64,000 nucleotides of DNA from Paraburkholderia dilworthii (GTDB lineage: Bacteria; Pseudomonadota; Gammaproteobacteria; Burkholderiales; Burkholderiaceae): the NCBI RefSeq assembly GCF_000472525.1, contig NZ_AWZT01000026.1, positions 1 to 64,000 of the forward strand, in the 5' to 3' direction. Position 1 is the first letter of the stretch; each line of letters starts with the position of its first letter. Below the pieces are notes generated by a model. It searched no databases, was not told the DNA's origin, and worked only from the letters and a program-made list of their open reading frames with translations. This document shows, piece after piece, positions 37,007 to 46,934 of this stretch. The translations under genes and the position numbers were made by a program.

Positions 37007-37965
37007 GTCCGGGCAACGTTCAAACTCTGATCAATCTGCTGATGCTGTTTGCGCTGTTCGCCGCGCTTGCGATCTGGTGGATGACGAAACATGGCGGCCG
37101 CCGCGGACGGATCGCCGAGCGCGCGCGCGCGGCAGCGCTGATCGCGCGCGCCGATGGTGGCGAGTCCGAGGACCTGGAAAGAGGCAGCACCCTGCGTCAG
37201 CGCCTGATCCGGCGCCTGACGATCATCGGCGACCGCCTGCCGCTATTCGACGCGAAATACCGCCTGAAGCTGCAAAAGGAAATGCTGCAAGGCGGCTATC
37301 GCAGCCGCTCCGCCGTCTCGATCCTGCTCGCTATCAAATTCGCGACCGGCCTCGTCTGCGCGGCGCTGACGGTCATGCTCGGATCGCACATTCCGGTGAT
37401 CGGCGCGTTTCCGGCGGTGCGCGGAATGATGATGCTGTTCGTGTTCATCGTCGGGATGATCGTTCCGGAATACATCGTCGCGTTCCGCGCATCGCAGCGC
37501 CGCAACGAAATGGCGGCATGCCTGCCCGATGCGCTCGATCTGCTCGTGATCTGTACCAATGCCGGTAACAGTCTCGGCGTGAGCATCCGCCGCGTGGCCG
37601 ATGAACTCGCGAACATCTGTCCGCCGCTGTCCGGCGAATTCGCGCTGACCGCCGACGAACTCAAGCTCTCCGGTGACAGCACGCGCGCGCTTCACGAACT
37701 GGCCGAACGCATCAACCTGCCGTCGATTCGCGCGCTGATCGCCACGCTCACCCAGTCGATGCGATACGGCACACCGATCACGCAGGCCTTGCGCACGCTG
37801 TCGCGCACCGAACGTCTCGCGCACATCGTGTCGCTCGAAGAGAAGGCCGCGAAGCTCGCGCCCAAGATGGTCGTGCCGATGATGCTCTTCATCCTGCCCG
37901 CAGTCGTCGCAGTCGCGGCCGGGCCGGCTGTCATTCAACTGATGAACGCCCTCGCCAAGCAATGA
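37003..37965 (+). CDS. tadC: Tad pilus inner-membrane platform protein TadC
   Basis: A 320-residue T2SSF protein, paralogous to TadB, with ACLPDALDLLVICTNAGNSL as the conserved platform motif, an N-terminal anchor and a C-terminal pair of spans (MLFILPAVVAVAAGPAVIQL). Four-base overlaps with tadB and tadD make it part of the translation-coupled block. Together with TadB it gives the platform for the TadA ATPase. Confidence 0.9.
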   Translation: MSPGNVQTLINLLMLFALFAALAIWWMTKHGGRRGRIAERARAAALIARADGGESEDLERGSTLRQRLIRRLTIIGDRLPLFDAKYRLKLQKEMLQGGYRSRSAVSILLAIKFATGLVCAALTVMLGSHIPVIGAFPAVRGMMMLFVFIVGMIVPEYIVAFRASQRRNEMAACLPDALDLLVICTNAGNSLGVSIRRVADELANICPPLSGEFALTADELKLSGDSTRALHELAERINLPSIRALIATLTQSMRYGTPITQALRTLSRTERLAHIVSLEEKAAKLAPKMVVPMMLFILPAVVAVAAGPAVIQLMNALAKQ

Positions 37966-38882
37966 AAATCGCTCACATCGCCATCGCTGTACCCACGCTG
38001 CGCGCACGCGGCGCAAAGCTTCCGTACTCGGTCTCGCGCGCCGCGCTGCTGGCGTGCTCAGTATCGCTGCTGATGCTCGGCGCGGCCTGCACCACGACCG
38101 AGCGCGTAACGCAAGCGCGGCCCGTGATGCGCAATGCCACGCCGAGCAACGTGAGTGAGATGCGCATCGCGGAAACGGCGCTCGACTCCGGCAACCTCGA
38201 ACTCGCGACGTCGCTGTACGAGAGAATCGTCAAGGCCGATCCGCGTTCGGTCCAAGGCTTGACCGGCTTAGGCAACACCCTTTACGCGGTCGGCGACTAC
38301 ACGCGCGCCGGCGTCTATTACGATCACGCGAGCCAACTGGACGCAAACGCGCCCGCGCCGCTGATCGGCCATGCACGCGTGGCGATTCACCAGCGTCGTT
38401 TCGACGATGCGATCGCCACCTATCGCCGCCTGCTCGCTATGACGCCGAACGAGCCGCTCGCGCTGGCGGGCCTCGGCGCCGCGATCGACCTGTCCGGCGA
38501 TCACGCCGGCGCACAGGCCGTCTTGCGCGAAGGCCTCAGCAAGAATCCGGGCGATCCGATGCTCAGCGTGAACCTCGGGCTGTCGCTGATTCTCGGTGGC
38601 AATCCGCGCGAAGGGGCAAACGTGCTGCTCGACGTCACGCGTTACCCGGCCGCCCCGACGCAGGCTCGCCAGGATCTCGCGCTCGCCTACGGCTTGCTTG
38701 GCAACATGGACGCGGCCGCCGAAATTCTCGGGCACGACCTGCCCAAAGCGTCGGTGCAAGACAATCTGCGCTTCTATGAAATTCAGCGCGAGCGTCTTGG
38801 ACTGCATCCCGGTGCGGACGCGGGGGCGGCGAAAGCTGCCTCTGTGCCGGGCGTTCCTGTGCAGGCCGCGAGCCTCCGATGA
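37962..38882 (+). CDS. tadD: Tad pilus tetratricopeptide protein TadD
   Basis: This 306-residue protein has an export signal with a possible lipidation Cys (MLGAACTTTERV) and several tetratricopeptide repeats from about residue 65 (LDSGNLELATSLYERIVKAD, LTGLGNTLYAVGDYTRAGVY and others). TadD proteins act as pilotin-like or scaffold factors for the secretin. It overlaps tadC and tadE by four bases. The lipobox is imperfect, so lipidation is uncertain. Confidence 0.85.
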   Translation: MKIAHIAIAVPTLRARGAKLPYSVSRAALLACSVSLLMLGAACTTTERVTQARPVMRNATPSNVSEMRIAETALDSGNLELATSLYERIVKADPRSVQGLTGLGNTLYAVGDYTRAGVYYDHASQLDANAPAPLIGHARVAIHQRRFDDAIATYRRLLAMTPNEPLALAGLGAAIDLSGDHAGAQAVLREGLSKNPGDPMLSVNLGLSLILGGNPREGANVLLDVTRYPAAPTQARQDLALAYGLLGNMDAAAEILGHDLPKASVQDNLRFYEIQRERLGLHPGADAGAAKAASVPGVPVQAASLR

Positions 38883-39373
38883 CAGCAGCGGCCCGGCTGC
38901 GACGGCGCGGACTCAAGCGCGCGCTGGCTAACGACAGCGGCGTCTCGGCGATCGAATTCGCCCTGCTCTCGCCGGTCGTGTTCTTTCTCGTGCTGGGCAC
39001 CGTCGAACTTGCACTCGACATGATCGTCGACGCTTCCGTTCAGATCGCGGCGCAGTCCGCTTCACGTACGGGCCTGACCACGACCGTCCCGACAGGCAGC
39101 ACGCGCGCGGATCAGGCGGCGAGCATCGTGATGAACACGCTCGGCGGCTGGCAAAAGATCGGCGGCACCGTCACGATCAAGACGCTCAACTACGGCACCT
39201 ACAACAACGTGGGTACAACGAGTTATCAGTCGAATATGGGCGGGTACGGCGATGTGGTCTCCTACCAGATCATCGTCACGTTGCCGAAAGGCTTCACAGG
39301 TTTGCCGAAGTATTTCGGCGTCCCGATGCCGCTGACGTTCCAACGCAACTACCTCGTGCAGAACGAAAAATGA
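38879..39373 (+). CDS. tadE: TadE-like pseudopilin
   Basis: A 164-residue minor prepilin-like protein with the TadE motif NDSGVSAIEFALLSPVVFFL near its N-terminus, one hydrophobic helix and a mostly polar periplasmic domain. It is predicted to be processed by the CpaA peptidase and to prime or cap the pilus. Start and stop overlap the neighbouring tad genes by four bases. Confidence 0.85.
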   Translation: MTAAARLRRRGLKRALANDSGVSAIEFALLSPVVFFLVLGTVELALDMIVDASVQIAAQSASRTGLTTTVPTGSTRADQAASIVMNTLGGWQKIGGTVTIKTLNYGTYNNVGTTSYQSNMGGYGDVVSYQIIVTLPKGFTGLPKYFGVPMPLTFQRNYLVQNEK

Positions 39374-40080
39374 CACGCATCGCCGACAGATTGCCGCCGC
39401 TTTTGCGCCGCCGCGCGCGCATCGGACGGCGCGCGCTTATGCCGTTTTTACGCTCCGATCGCGGCAGCGTCGCGGTTGAGTTCGTGGTTCTCGTGCCGCT
39501 GATGCTGCTCGTCATGCTCGGCTTCAGCGAGGTCTATCTGTACATGCGCGCGGTGAGCCTCGTCGAACATACCGCGTTTACGCTGGCCGATTCGCTGGGA
39601 CAGATGTCGTCGGTCGTCAACGACTCGGGCACGACCTCGTCGAACAGCCTCGGTTCGATCTGGAATGCCGCCGCGATGATCGCCGCGCCCAATAACCTGA
39701 AAACGCAGGGCGGCGTGTATGTGACGTCGATCTGCGATAAGACGATCAATCTTTGCTCGGGGAGCAGTCCGAGCAACATCGTCAATTCGCCGTCCGCGCC
39801 GACGATGGCCGCGGGCACCCCGCTGCTGTTCTGGCAGCGCAGCGCGCCGTGGACTTTGTCGGGCATGAAGTCGAAAGAGACCACCGGCAATCTGTTGCCG
39901 ACCACCTGGCCGTTTCGCAACGGAGATTCAGCGATCGTGATCGAAGTGTTCTATTCGTACACCCCCTTTTCGATGACGCTGCCGTTCTGGACCAACGCGC
40001 CGGGCACGCAGATTATCTATGAGCGCGTCTATGTGCGGCCGCGCTCGGGCAGCGCGCTTTCTCTCGTGGCGGCGTCATGA
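39370..40080 (+). CDS. TadF-like pseudopilin
   Basis: A 236-residue second TadE/TadF-family protein. SDRGSVAVEFVVLVPLMLLV is the pseudopilin motif, preceded by a basic leader of about 25 residues. The exposed domain is larger than in the preceding gene and includes two close cysteines (ICDKTINLCSGSS). It sits between tadE and the TadG-like gene with four-base overlaps. Which of TadE or TadF it corresponds to cannot be settled by inspection. Confidence 0.82.
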   Translation: MTRIADRLPPLLRRRARIGRRALMPFLRSDRGSVAVEFVVLVPLMLLVMLGFSEVYLYMRAVSLVEHTAFTLADSLGQMSSVVNDSGTTSSNSLGSIWNAAAMIAAPNNLKTQGGVYVTSICDKTINLCSGSSPSNIVNSPSAPTMAAGTPLLFWQRSAPWTLSGMKSKETTGNLLPTTWPFRNGDSAIVIEVFYSYTPFSMTLPFWTNAPGTQIIYERVYVRPRSGSALSLVAAS

Positions 40081-41888
40081 AGCGCGCTTTGGCCGGGCAC
40101 CGCACGATTCCATCCGAGCCGCGCACGGTGTCCGCGCTGCTCAAGGGCGACGAGGGCGCGATTACCGTCATCTTCGCGTTGTGCGCGACGCTGATGATCG
40201 GCTCGATGTGCACCGCAATCGACACGATTCATTACCAGATGACGCAGACGCGCGTGCAGATGGCGCTCGACGTCGCGACGCTGTCATCGGGTGTCAACCT
40301 TCTGCATTACAACACGACCACCGGCAGCAATCTCACGCAATGGCAAGCCGACACGCGCGCTTACTACAACGCGAACATGCCGTCGGGCTACATGGAATTC
40401 TCGATGCCGGACGCGCAGTTCTCGGCGACTGTCACCGGGCAGCCGTCGACCGGTCAGACTATCAAGCTTGCCGCCACGGGCTCCGCGCCGTTGCTCGCGC
40501 CAATCATCTTCGGCAGCGGCGCGTTGGGCAGCAATTCAGGCTCCGGTTCGGGTTCGGGTTCGGACAGTTCGTCGCCCGACAAGGTGACGATCGCCGCGTC
40601 GAATACCGCGCTGCGCATGCCGCAAAGCCAGCTGGAACTGGTACTGGTGCTCGACAATACCGGGTCGATGGCGGACTACGCGAGCAGCAGCAAAACGCAG
40701 GGCACGAAGATTCAGGGACTACGCACTGCCGCGACGGATCTGGTGAACGACATCCTCGGCGTACAGAACAACAATTCCTATATCGGACTCGTGCCGTTCA
40801 CCACGATGGTGAACCTCGGCGGCTCACTGCTTTCGAGTGGCAGCTGGATGTCGCCGACCTTCGCGTATAACCCGAACAACGTCTACATGACGGCCCAATC
40901 GGGCATCACCGGTTCGGGGTGGGGCGGCTGTCCGGTCGAGCCGCGCGACGCAGGCTCGAGTCTCTACCCGAAAGCCTATGCGCCTAAAGACGTTCCGGGC
41001 TTCACGCCGTTCTACTACAACGTTCCCAAAGCGGGCTTCACTGTCACGACCTACAAGAGCACTAGCAGCGGCAGCAGCAACAATTGCGTTGTGCAAAGTA
41101 GCAACTCTGTCGCGGGCGTTCCGCTGACCGTGCAGAGTAACGGTTCCACGACCACCTGCGGCATCGGCACCGGCGTGGGCATTGCGGCGGCCTGGGGCCA
41201 GGCGAGCCAGACCAGTCCGAACACGAGGGTTTACGACCAGAACGGCAACGTCAACGGCACAGGCAGTCCCTGTTCGATTGCGCCGGTCAAATTCCTCACC
41301 AAAAACGCAACCACGCTGACGACCGCCATCGGCAATATGCAGGCGGCGGGCTCCACCATGATCCCGACCGGTTTGCTGTGGGGCTGGCGCATGTTGTCAT
41401 CGGACTGGTCGAACAGTGTGTCGAAAGGCAATGGCTGGGTGTCGACGGACAGCACGTTACCGCGCCCCGAGACCACGCAAAGCCTGCAGCGCGTCGCCAT
41501 TGTTCTGACCGACGGCGAAAACGACCCGGGCAGCGCGAACGGGATCATGCCCGCGCCGTCGTTCAACGGTTTGACGGGTGTAGGCAGCAGCGCGTTGAAA
41601 GCGCCGACTGTGACGCGCGCTGACGGTACTTCCCTTTCGAACGGATCGACCACCTCGGTGACCGACATCAACGCTTTCCAGCTCGCCGTCTGCACCGCGA
41701 TGAAGAACGACGGCATCATCATTTATGCGATCACGTTCGGCAGCGATGCATCGAGTTCGGTCGCACAGACAACGATGCGAAACTGCGCGTCGCCAGGCAA
41801 CTACTTTCACGCGCCGACCAATGCGACGCTCGATGCGATCTTCCAGCAGATCGCGGGCAACCTCGGTGTGCTGCGTCTGACGCAGTGA
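40077..41888 (+). CDS. tadG: TadG-like pilus protein with von Willebrand domain
   Basis: A 603-residue protein starting with a Tad-like N-terminal span (DEGAITVIFALCATLMIGSM), then a von Willebrand factor A domain whose MIDAS begins LELVLVLDNTGSMADYA. Between them lies a Gly-Ser linker (SGSGSGSGSDSS, at about 40540-40570) encoded by TTCGGG repeats. The C-terminal half includes a conserved VLTDGENDPGSANG block and paired cysteines. TadG anchors the apparatus and may act in adhesion. It is the last gene of the operon and is convergent with the PAP2 gene 158 bases away. Confidence 0.85.
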   Translation: MKRALAGHRTIPSEPRTVSALLKGDEGAITVIFALCATLMIGSMCTAIDTIHYQMTQTRVQMALDVATLSSGVNLLHYNTTTGSNLTQWQADTRAYYNANMPSGYMEFSMPDAQFSATVTGQPSTGQTIKLAATGSAPLLAPIIFGSGALGSNSGSGSGSGSDSSSPDKVTIAASNTALRMPQSQLELVLVLDNTGSMADYASSSKTQGTKIQGLRTAATDLVNDILGVQNNNSYIGLVPFTTMVNLGGSLLSSGSWMSPTFAYNPNNVYMTAQSGITGSGWGGCPVEPRDAGSSLYPKAYAPKDVPGFTPFYYNVPKAGFTVTTYKSTSSGSSNNCVVQSSNSVAGVPLTVQSNGSTTTCGIGTGVGIAAAWGQASQTSPNTRVYDQNGNVNGTGSPCSIAPVKFLTKNATTLTTAIGNMQAAGSTMIPTGLLWGWRMLSSDWSNSVSKGNGWVSTDSTLPRPETTQSLQRVAIVLTDGENDPGSANGIMPAPSFNGLTGVGSSALKAPTVTRADGTSLSNGSTTSVTDINAFQLAVCTAMKNDGIIIYAITFGSDASSSVAQTTMRNCASPGNYFHAPTNATLDAIFQQIAGNLGVLRLTQ

Positions 41889-42046
41889 TGATGGAAGGCG
41901 CCGGTGTGTTGGTGTGTTGGCGCGAGCGTGAAAGCGTTCAGTTTGCGCCGCGCGCCGCAATTCCACGTGGCCATCGAGGCGTTCGCACGGGCAGAATGCG
42001 GTTGACCAGAGTTCCCTGCCAATGTCGAACAGATATCGAGGCTGCT

Positions 42047-43135
42047 CTAAAGCGGACGTTCGCGGCCAGCAAGGTCAACTGTCCGACTGAACGGAAGAAA
42101 ACGAGGATTTGAGCACAACGATCTCCGCCAGACGATTGCGTTGTAAGTAAAGACTGTCAGTGCGAACAGCACAAGCCCCGCGATCACGTCAGCCAGATAA
42201 TGACCGCCCTGCGTAGGTGTGGACAGGATCATAATCATGTTGAGTGGCGCGGCTATACAAACGAGCCAGCGAATTCTTCGTAGCGAATAAGTGAAAAGCG
42301 CCGCTATTGCCGTGTGGAAGGACGGCAGAGCCACTAATCCTTGGGTATTGGCAAGGTCAATGACCTGCAATGACCCCGCGCGGAGCAATTCGAAGTCGGA
42401 CACCGTCGCCTTGGCGGCGATGTCGTCCACATTGAAATGAACGAATGCGCTTGTTGCCGGAAACGGTGTCGAGATCAGCAGCAGATATCCGCTCGCAATC
42501 ACAAGTAGAAAAAAGAAAGCTGGCAATTCTTCGCGCTTTCCGAATAAACCAAGGGCGACAGGTACTACTACCAACTGGCATTGTCCACTTGCATAGGCAA
42601 ATTCAAGTACTTCGTGCACGCGCGGGTGAGCTAGTACCCACTGATAAACGGCGGGCCAGTCGAACCCTAGCGAATGATCAAACGCAATCAACCAGCGCTC
42701 AACGAGCGGCGCATCGATAGAGACGCAGAGATAGGACAAGATACAGGTGGCCGATACGAACAACAAAAGCAGCGCGCACCATGCAGCGGTGTTCGACATC
42801 CTCGCGTAATGCAACTTCGCGGTCACGGCCTGATAACGGGGAATACGGCCAATAGCCCGCAATGCTATTGCAATACCGAGCAGGACTAGCGCTGCTTTGC
42901 AAGAAGGAAAAAGGCTCGTCCATCTCACCGAATGCGTACTTGTTGCGATCCATAGGGAGTCGATCACCGCAATGCCCGCGACAATGCTCGAACCAATGAC
43001 ATAAGGCTGCAAAAATGACGGCAGAGGTATAGCACGGCCGGGATCCGATTCGAATGGAATCATCTGGAATTTGGGCGAGTTCGCAATGAACGGCTCTCGA
43101 TGGAACCTGACATTGGGTTGTGGGCCGATCGGCAT
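42047..43135 (-). CDS. PAP2-type membrane phosphatase
   Basis: A 362-residue protein with about six membrane spans and a C-terminal PAP2 motif split into SFHTAIAALF (motif 2 Ser-Phe-His) and TPTQGGHYLADVIAG (motif 3 with catalytic His). Such enzymes dephosphorylate lipids or polyprenyl phosphates. The first 25 residues are polar and the true start may be ATG 43063, since neither candidate has a ribosome site. It stands alone, convergent with tadG. Confidence 0.78.
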   Translation of the reverse strand: MPIGPQPNVRFHREPFIANSPKFQMIPFESDPGRAIPLPSFLQPYVIGSSIVAGIAVIDSLWIATSTHSVRWTSLFPSCKAALVLLGIAIALRAIGRIPRYQAVTAKLHYARMSNTAAWCALLLLFVSATCILSYLCVSIDAPLVERWLIAFDHSLGFDWPAVYQWVLAHPRVHEVLEFAYASGQCQLVVVPVALGLFGKREELPAFFFLLVIASGYLLLISTPFPATSAFVHFNVDDIAAKATVSDFELLRAGSLQVIDLANTQGLVALPSFHTAIAALFTYSLRRIRWLVCIAAPLNMIMILSTPTQGGHYLADVIAGLVLFALTVFTYNAIVWRRSLCSNPRFLPFSRTVDLAGRERPL

Positions 43136-43445
43136 ACATGTTTACGGCGGGCGGACCCAGATCTTTACGCTGGACCCGCTTCCTATCGTGGGGCTCACCG
43201 AATCGTCGACAATTCGGCGCATTGGCTCGAACGGCCGGTCCTGACGAATCACCGCTGGCATTATTGCCGTCGGCTCAGGAGTGTCCGCGTTCGATCTTCC
43301 GCCTCCACGAGTTTGCGATACCGATTCTATTTCCGACCGGCGATGCCTCACCAACCCCACCACGGACATTCCCGATTGTTGACAGTAGGCAACCGCACAT
43401 ATTAAGGTCCGTATAACCCTTCTCTTCGCCTTTGTGACCTCCGAC
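43136..43445. other. divergent intergenic region before second phnR
   Basis: No gene is supported here. TTGACA at 43379-43384 with TATTAA 15 bases on, or TATAAC at 43412-43417, are only weak sigma70 elements for the GntR gene. No clear operator was found. Confidence 0.35.
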
Positions 43446-44174
43446 ATGAGCACCAACGAGTCATCCACCAGCGCCATCGAACTGCTGCAACGGCACTCGC
43501 TCGCGATGCTCGTGCAGCAAAGCCTGGAACGCAGCATCGTGTCCGGCGAGCTCGCGCCAGGCGAAAAACTCAACGAAGTGGACATCGCCACGCGGCTTAA
43601 CGTCTCACGCGGCCCAGTGCGCGAGGCGTTCCGAGCACTTGAACAAGCGGGTTTGCTCACGACCGAAAAAAACCGCGGCGTCATGGTGCGAATTGTCTCG
43701 CTTCGCGAAGCCGAAGAAATCTACGAGGTGCGCGCAATGCTGGACGAGTCCGCCGCACGCAGGCTCGCCAACCATATGACGCCCGACACGCTAGCCGCGC
43801 TGAAAGCCATCGTCGTGTCCATGAAGGCCGCGAGGAAAACGCGCGATATTGCGCGCTATACGGCATTGAACGTCCAGTTCCACGAGGCGATGATCGCGGC
43901 TCCCGGCAATCAGCATCTGATCGACACATACCGGCATCTCGTACGCCAGCTCGGACTGCTGCGTCAGGCGGCACTCGAAGCGGACCTCGGCGCGTTGGGC
44001 GAATCCGTCGCCGAACACGAGAAGATCGTGAATGCGCTCGCGGCTGGGGATGAAGCGCAGGCGGTCATGCTGGTGCGCCAGCACATCGCGCACGGTCTGA
44101 CCAGAATGCGGCGCGCGCATGAGCATTGGGTCGCGCCCACAAAACCGTCGTCGACGGCGCTGACGGAAGTCTGA
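43446..44174 (+). CDS. phnR: GntR/FadR-family phosphonate regulator, second copy
   Basis: A 242-residue paralogue of the regulator at 3718-4464, sharing the helix-turn-helix LNVSRGPVREAFRALEQAGL and the following EKNRGV turn and FCD domain. ATG 43446 is chosen; a GTG four codons earlier is possible. It is divergent from the PAP2 gene and convergent with the oxidoreductase gene, 46 bases apart. It presumably controls the AEP operons that begin near 51000, which would be in trans from 7 kb away. Effector and operator are not determined. Confidence 0.85.
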   Translation: MSTNESSTSAIELLQRHSLAMLVQQSLERSIVSGELAPGEKLNEVDIATRLNVSRGPVREAFRALEQAGLLTTEKNRGVMVRIVSLREAEEIYEVRAMLDESAARRLANHMTPDTLAALKAIVVSMKAARKTRDIARYTALNVQFHEAMIAAPGNQHLIDTYRHLVRQLGLLRQAALEADLGALGESVAEHEKIVNALAAGDEAQAVMLVRQHIAHGLTRMRRAHEHWVAPTKPSSTALTEV

Positions 44175-44220
44175 CGAGATCGGCAATGAAAGCGTGCACG
44201 CGTCCCTGCCGCGCGAGTGC

Positions 44221-45609
44221 CTACGATTTGTCCGACTTCCCGGCTGCGCTCGCAAAGCGGCTCAACCAGCGGTCGACGAGCCACGGCTCGCGGTTCTCAT
44301 CCTCAGCCTGCTCCTTGCGGCGAATCGCGTTGCGTACGGTAATCGAGCCGATATAGCGGATCGGTTCAGGCGGAAAATGTCCGAGCGGGCCACGCGTCAA
44401 TGGGCTGCGCGTCCATTCGTTATCGAGCCCCAGCACCAGTGACGACAGAATCTGCCCGCCCATATATGTGGGTCCGACGCCATTGCCCGAATAACCGAAC
44501 CCATAGAACACATTGGGCGCGTCGTCGAGTTGCCCGAAAAACGGAAACCCCGTTACCGACCGATCCGATGGACCGTTCCAGCTCGCCGTCACCGCGATGT
44601 CGCGTAGCGCGGGAAAAAACGTATGCAAGCCGCGCGTCAGATCCGCTTCATACGGCGAGCGCTGGTCGAACACCGGCGCAATCCTGCCACGCCAGGCAAA
44701 GGTATTGCCGCCCTTGCCGATCATCAGGCGTCCGTCGGGCGTGCTGCGGTAGTAGTACACGAAGATGCGTGAATCGAGCACCGAAACGCCATCCGTGAGC
44801 CCGCTGCGCGCGAGGAGTTCCGGACACTTTTCCGTGACGATCATGTCGCTCGACACAATCGCGAGCGTCCGTTCGAACTGCCTGAAGCGGCTCGCCATCC
44901 ACGCGTTGATCGCCAGCACGAGCTTGCCGGCTGTCACGCTGCCCACTGGTGTGCGCACAGTCACGCGCTCGCCGCTCGCGAAATCGAGCATCGGCGTGCG
45001 TTCGTAGATGCGTATGCCCATGTCGAGAGCGACGCGCCTCAAACCGCGCACCAGCTTGCCGGGATGCACGGTGGCCGCGACGGGCGAGAACACGCCACCC
45101 AGATTACGTGCGGAGCCGGAGCGCCGCGCGACCTCTTCCGGCGGCAGGTGCTGGTACGAGTGAATGCCGTGCTCGCGCAGCGCCGAAATAACCGGATCCA
45201 GCACGCCGATTTGCGCGTGCGACGTCGCGGTGTAAAGCGTGCCGTCCATGCGCAGTTCCGCGTCGATGCCATGTGCGACGCAGAAGTCGCGAATCCGGTG
45301 CACCGCTGCCTCCGACGCCTTGACAAGCCTCACTGCCTCCGCTTCCCCGAACAGTCGCCGCAAGGTGAAGAACTTCGTCGACCACGTGAGCATGCATCCG
45401 CCGTTACGCCCACTCGCGCCCGCCCCGCACAGATCGCTTTCGACTATCGCGATGTCGAGCGCGGGCTTGTGCAGTTTCGCCTGAATGGCCGTCCACAAAC
45501 CGGTGAAGCCGCCGCCGACAATGCATACGTCGGCGGTTGTCGCGCCTTGTAACGCCGGCGCCAACGAGCCATCGGAGAAGAGTGCCTGTTCGATCCAGAA
45601 CGGTCGCAT
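44221..45609 (-). CDS. FAD-dependent aminophosphonate oxidoreductase
   Basis: A 462-residue D-amino-acid-oxidase-fold flavoenzyme with an N-terminal dinucleotide motif VCIVGGGFTGLWTA (residues about 27-40). GASGRNGGCMLTW and the C-terminal GYSGNGVGPTYMGG flavin-contact motif are also seen. It belongs to the group named putative aminophosphonate oxidoreductase in AEP clusters, which would oxidise AEP or an N-alkylated derivative to phosphonoacetaldehyde. It follows phnW by 124 bases, so it probably provides an oxidative alternative to transamination. Substrate is inferred from operon membership. Confidence 0.82.
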   Translation of the reverse strand: MRPFWIEQALFSDGSLAPALQGATTADVCIVGGGFTGLWTAIQAKLHKPALDIAIVESDLCGAGASGRNGGCMLTWSTKFFTLRRLFGEAEAVRLVKASEAAVHRIRDFCVAHGIDAELRMDGTLYTATSHAQIGVLDPVISALREHGIHSYQHLPPEEVARRSGSARNLGGVFSPVAATVHPGKLVRGLRRVALDMGIRIYERTPMLDFASGERVTVRTPVGSVTAGKLVLAINAWMASRFRQFERTLAIVSSDMIVTEKCPELLARSGLTDGVSVLDSRIFVYYYRSTPDGRLMIGKGGNTFAWRGRIAPVFDQRSPYEADLTRGLHTFFPALRDIAVTASWNGPSDRSVTGFPFFGQLDDAPNVFYGFGYSGNGVGPTYMGGQILSSLVLGLDNEWTRSPLTRGPLGHFPPEPIRYIGSITVRNAIRRKEQAEDENREPWLVDRWLSRFASAAGKSDKS

Positions 45610-45733
45610 GATATGAGTCGCTGTCAGGTGAATTCTCTGCGCCGGTTCGCAACGATGCCCGGAAAGGATCCGTCGCGCGCCGGCGTGTTTGGTTAGCCAG
45701 AACTTCTCGCGAGATACGTTTTACCCGAGCACT

Positions 45734-46900
45734 TTACGCGAGCACCTTGGGCGATACCTGAGTGATGCCCATCGTCTTCAAAGTTTCGGCAATCGCGGCA
45801 ACGGCGCCCGGAATACCCGCTTCGCCGAAATGCCCCATGCAGCCAACACGGAATGTTTCTATCTGAGTCAGTTTTCCTGGGTACAGAATGTACCCGCGCT
45901 TTTTCACTTCCTGATAGAAGGTCTTGAAGTCGTAAGCGGGATGGTCGGGCGCATGAAATGTCACGATGATCGGCGCCTGAATCGACGGGTCGAGAAACGG
46001 CCGGAATCCCAGTTCGGCCATTCCCGCAAGCAGCGCACGGCAGTTGTTCGCATACCGCGCTCCACGCGCTTGAAGACCACCCTCCTCCACGTATTGCGCA
46101 ATCGCTTCATCCAGCGCCGCGACGACATGCGTCGGCGGCGTGAAGCGCCATTGCGTCGTGCGATTCATGTAGGCCCATTGATCGTAGAGGTCCATCGCAA
46201 GCGAATGGCTGTTGCCTTCGCAACGCTCGAGCGTGCTGCGCCTCACGATCACGAAGCCCATGCCGGGCACCCCTTCCAGGCACTTGCCAGACGCGGCGAT
46301 CACGGCGTCGAACGGTGTCTCGCGCGCGTCGATGTCGATCGCGCCGAACGAACTCATTGCGTCGACGATGAGGCTGCGCCCGTGTTTCGCGACGACGACC
46401 GCAATCTCATGCAACGGATTGAGCACGCCGGCGCCTGTCTCGCAGTGAACCAGCGCGACGTGCGTGATGCTTGCGTCGGCGGCCAATGCGCGGTCGATGT
46501 CAGCGGCTTGAACCTGCGTATCCTCAGAATAGTCGAGGGTCTGGTGACGCCGGCCAAGCGCGCGGCAAATCTTCGCAATACGCTGGCAATACGCACCGTT
46601 GTTCGGCACGAGCACATGCCCATCGCGCGGCACGATTGTGCCGATTGCGGCTTCGACCGAGAATGTCCCACTGCCCTGCAACGGCACGCACTCATGCGTC
46701 TCTGTACCGTGCACGATGCGCAGCGTTTCCTCTCGGATACGCGCAGTAATCCGGTTGAAATCGCCATCCCACGAACCCCAATCGCGCAACATCGCCCGAC
46801 GCGTCCGATCCGATGTGGTGAGCGGACCGGGCGTGAGCAGAATCGGCTGGCTCAGCGTATTTCCGGTACTTTTAACGGCATCTTTCTCAGTACTTTTCAC
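45734..46900 (-). CDS. phnW: 2-aminoethylphosphonate-pyruvate transaminase
   Basis: This 388-residue PLP enzyme converts AEP and pyruvate to phosphonoacetaldehyde and L-alanine. GTG 46900 has AAGGAG five bases upstream and is clearly preferred to in-frame upstream starts. Landmarks are LLTPGPLTTS near the N-terminus, Asp180 in VDAMSSFG and the PLP lysine Lys206 in SGKCLEGVPGMGF. It begins 34 bases after the permease stop and ends 124 bases before the oxidoreductase gene. It is the only PhnW in the window, so the first AEP locus must rely on it or on another route. Confidence 0.94.
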   Translation of the reverse strand: MKSTEKDAVKSTGNTLSQPILLTPGPLTTSDRTRRAMLRDWGSWDGDFNRITARIREETLRIVHGTETHECVPLQGSGTFSVEAAIGTIVPRDGHVLVPNNGAYCQRIAKICRALGRRHQTLDYSEDTQVQAADIDRALAADASITHVALVHCETGAGVLNPLHEIAVVVAKHGRSLIVDAMSSFGAIDIDARETPFDAVIAASGKCLEGVPGMGFVIVRRSTLERCEGNSHSLAMDLYDQWAYMNRTTQWRFTPPTHVVAALDEAIAQYVEEGGLQARGARYANNCRALLAGMAELGFRPFLDPSIQAPIIVTFHAPDHPAYDFKTFYQEVKKRGYILYPGKLTQIETFRVGCMGHFGEAGIPGAVAAIAETLKTMGITQVSPKVLA

Positions 46901-46934
46901 GGGCTCTCCTTGAACGTCTCTATGAAGATTCTGT

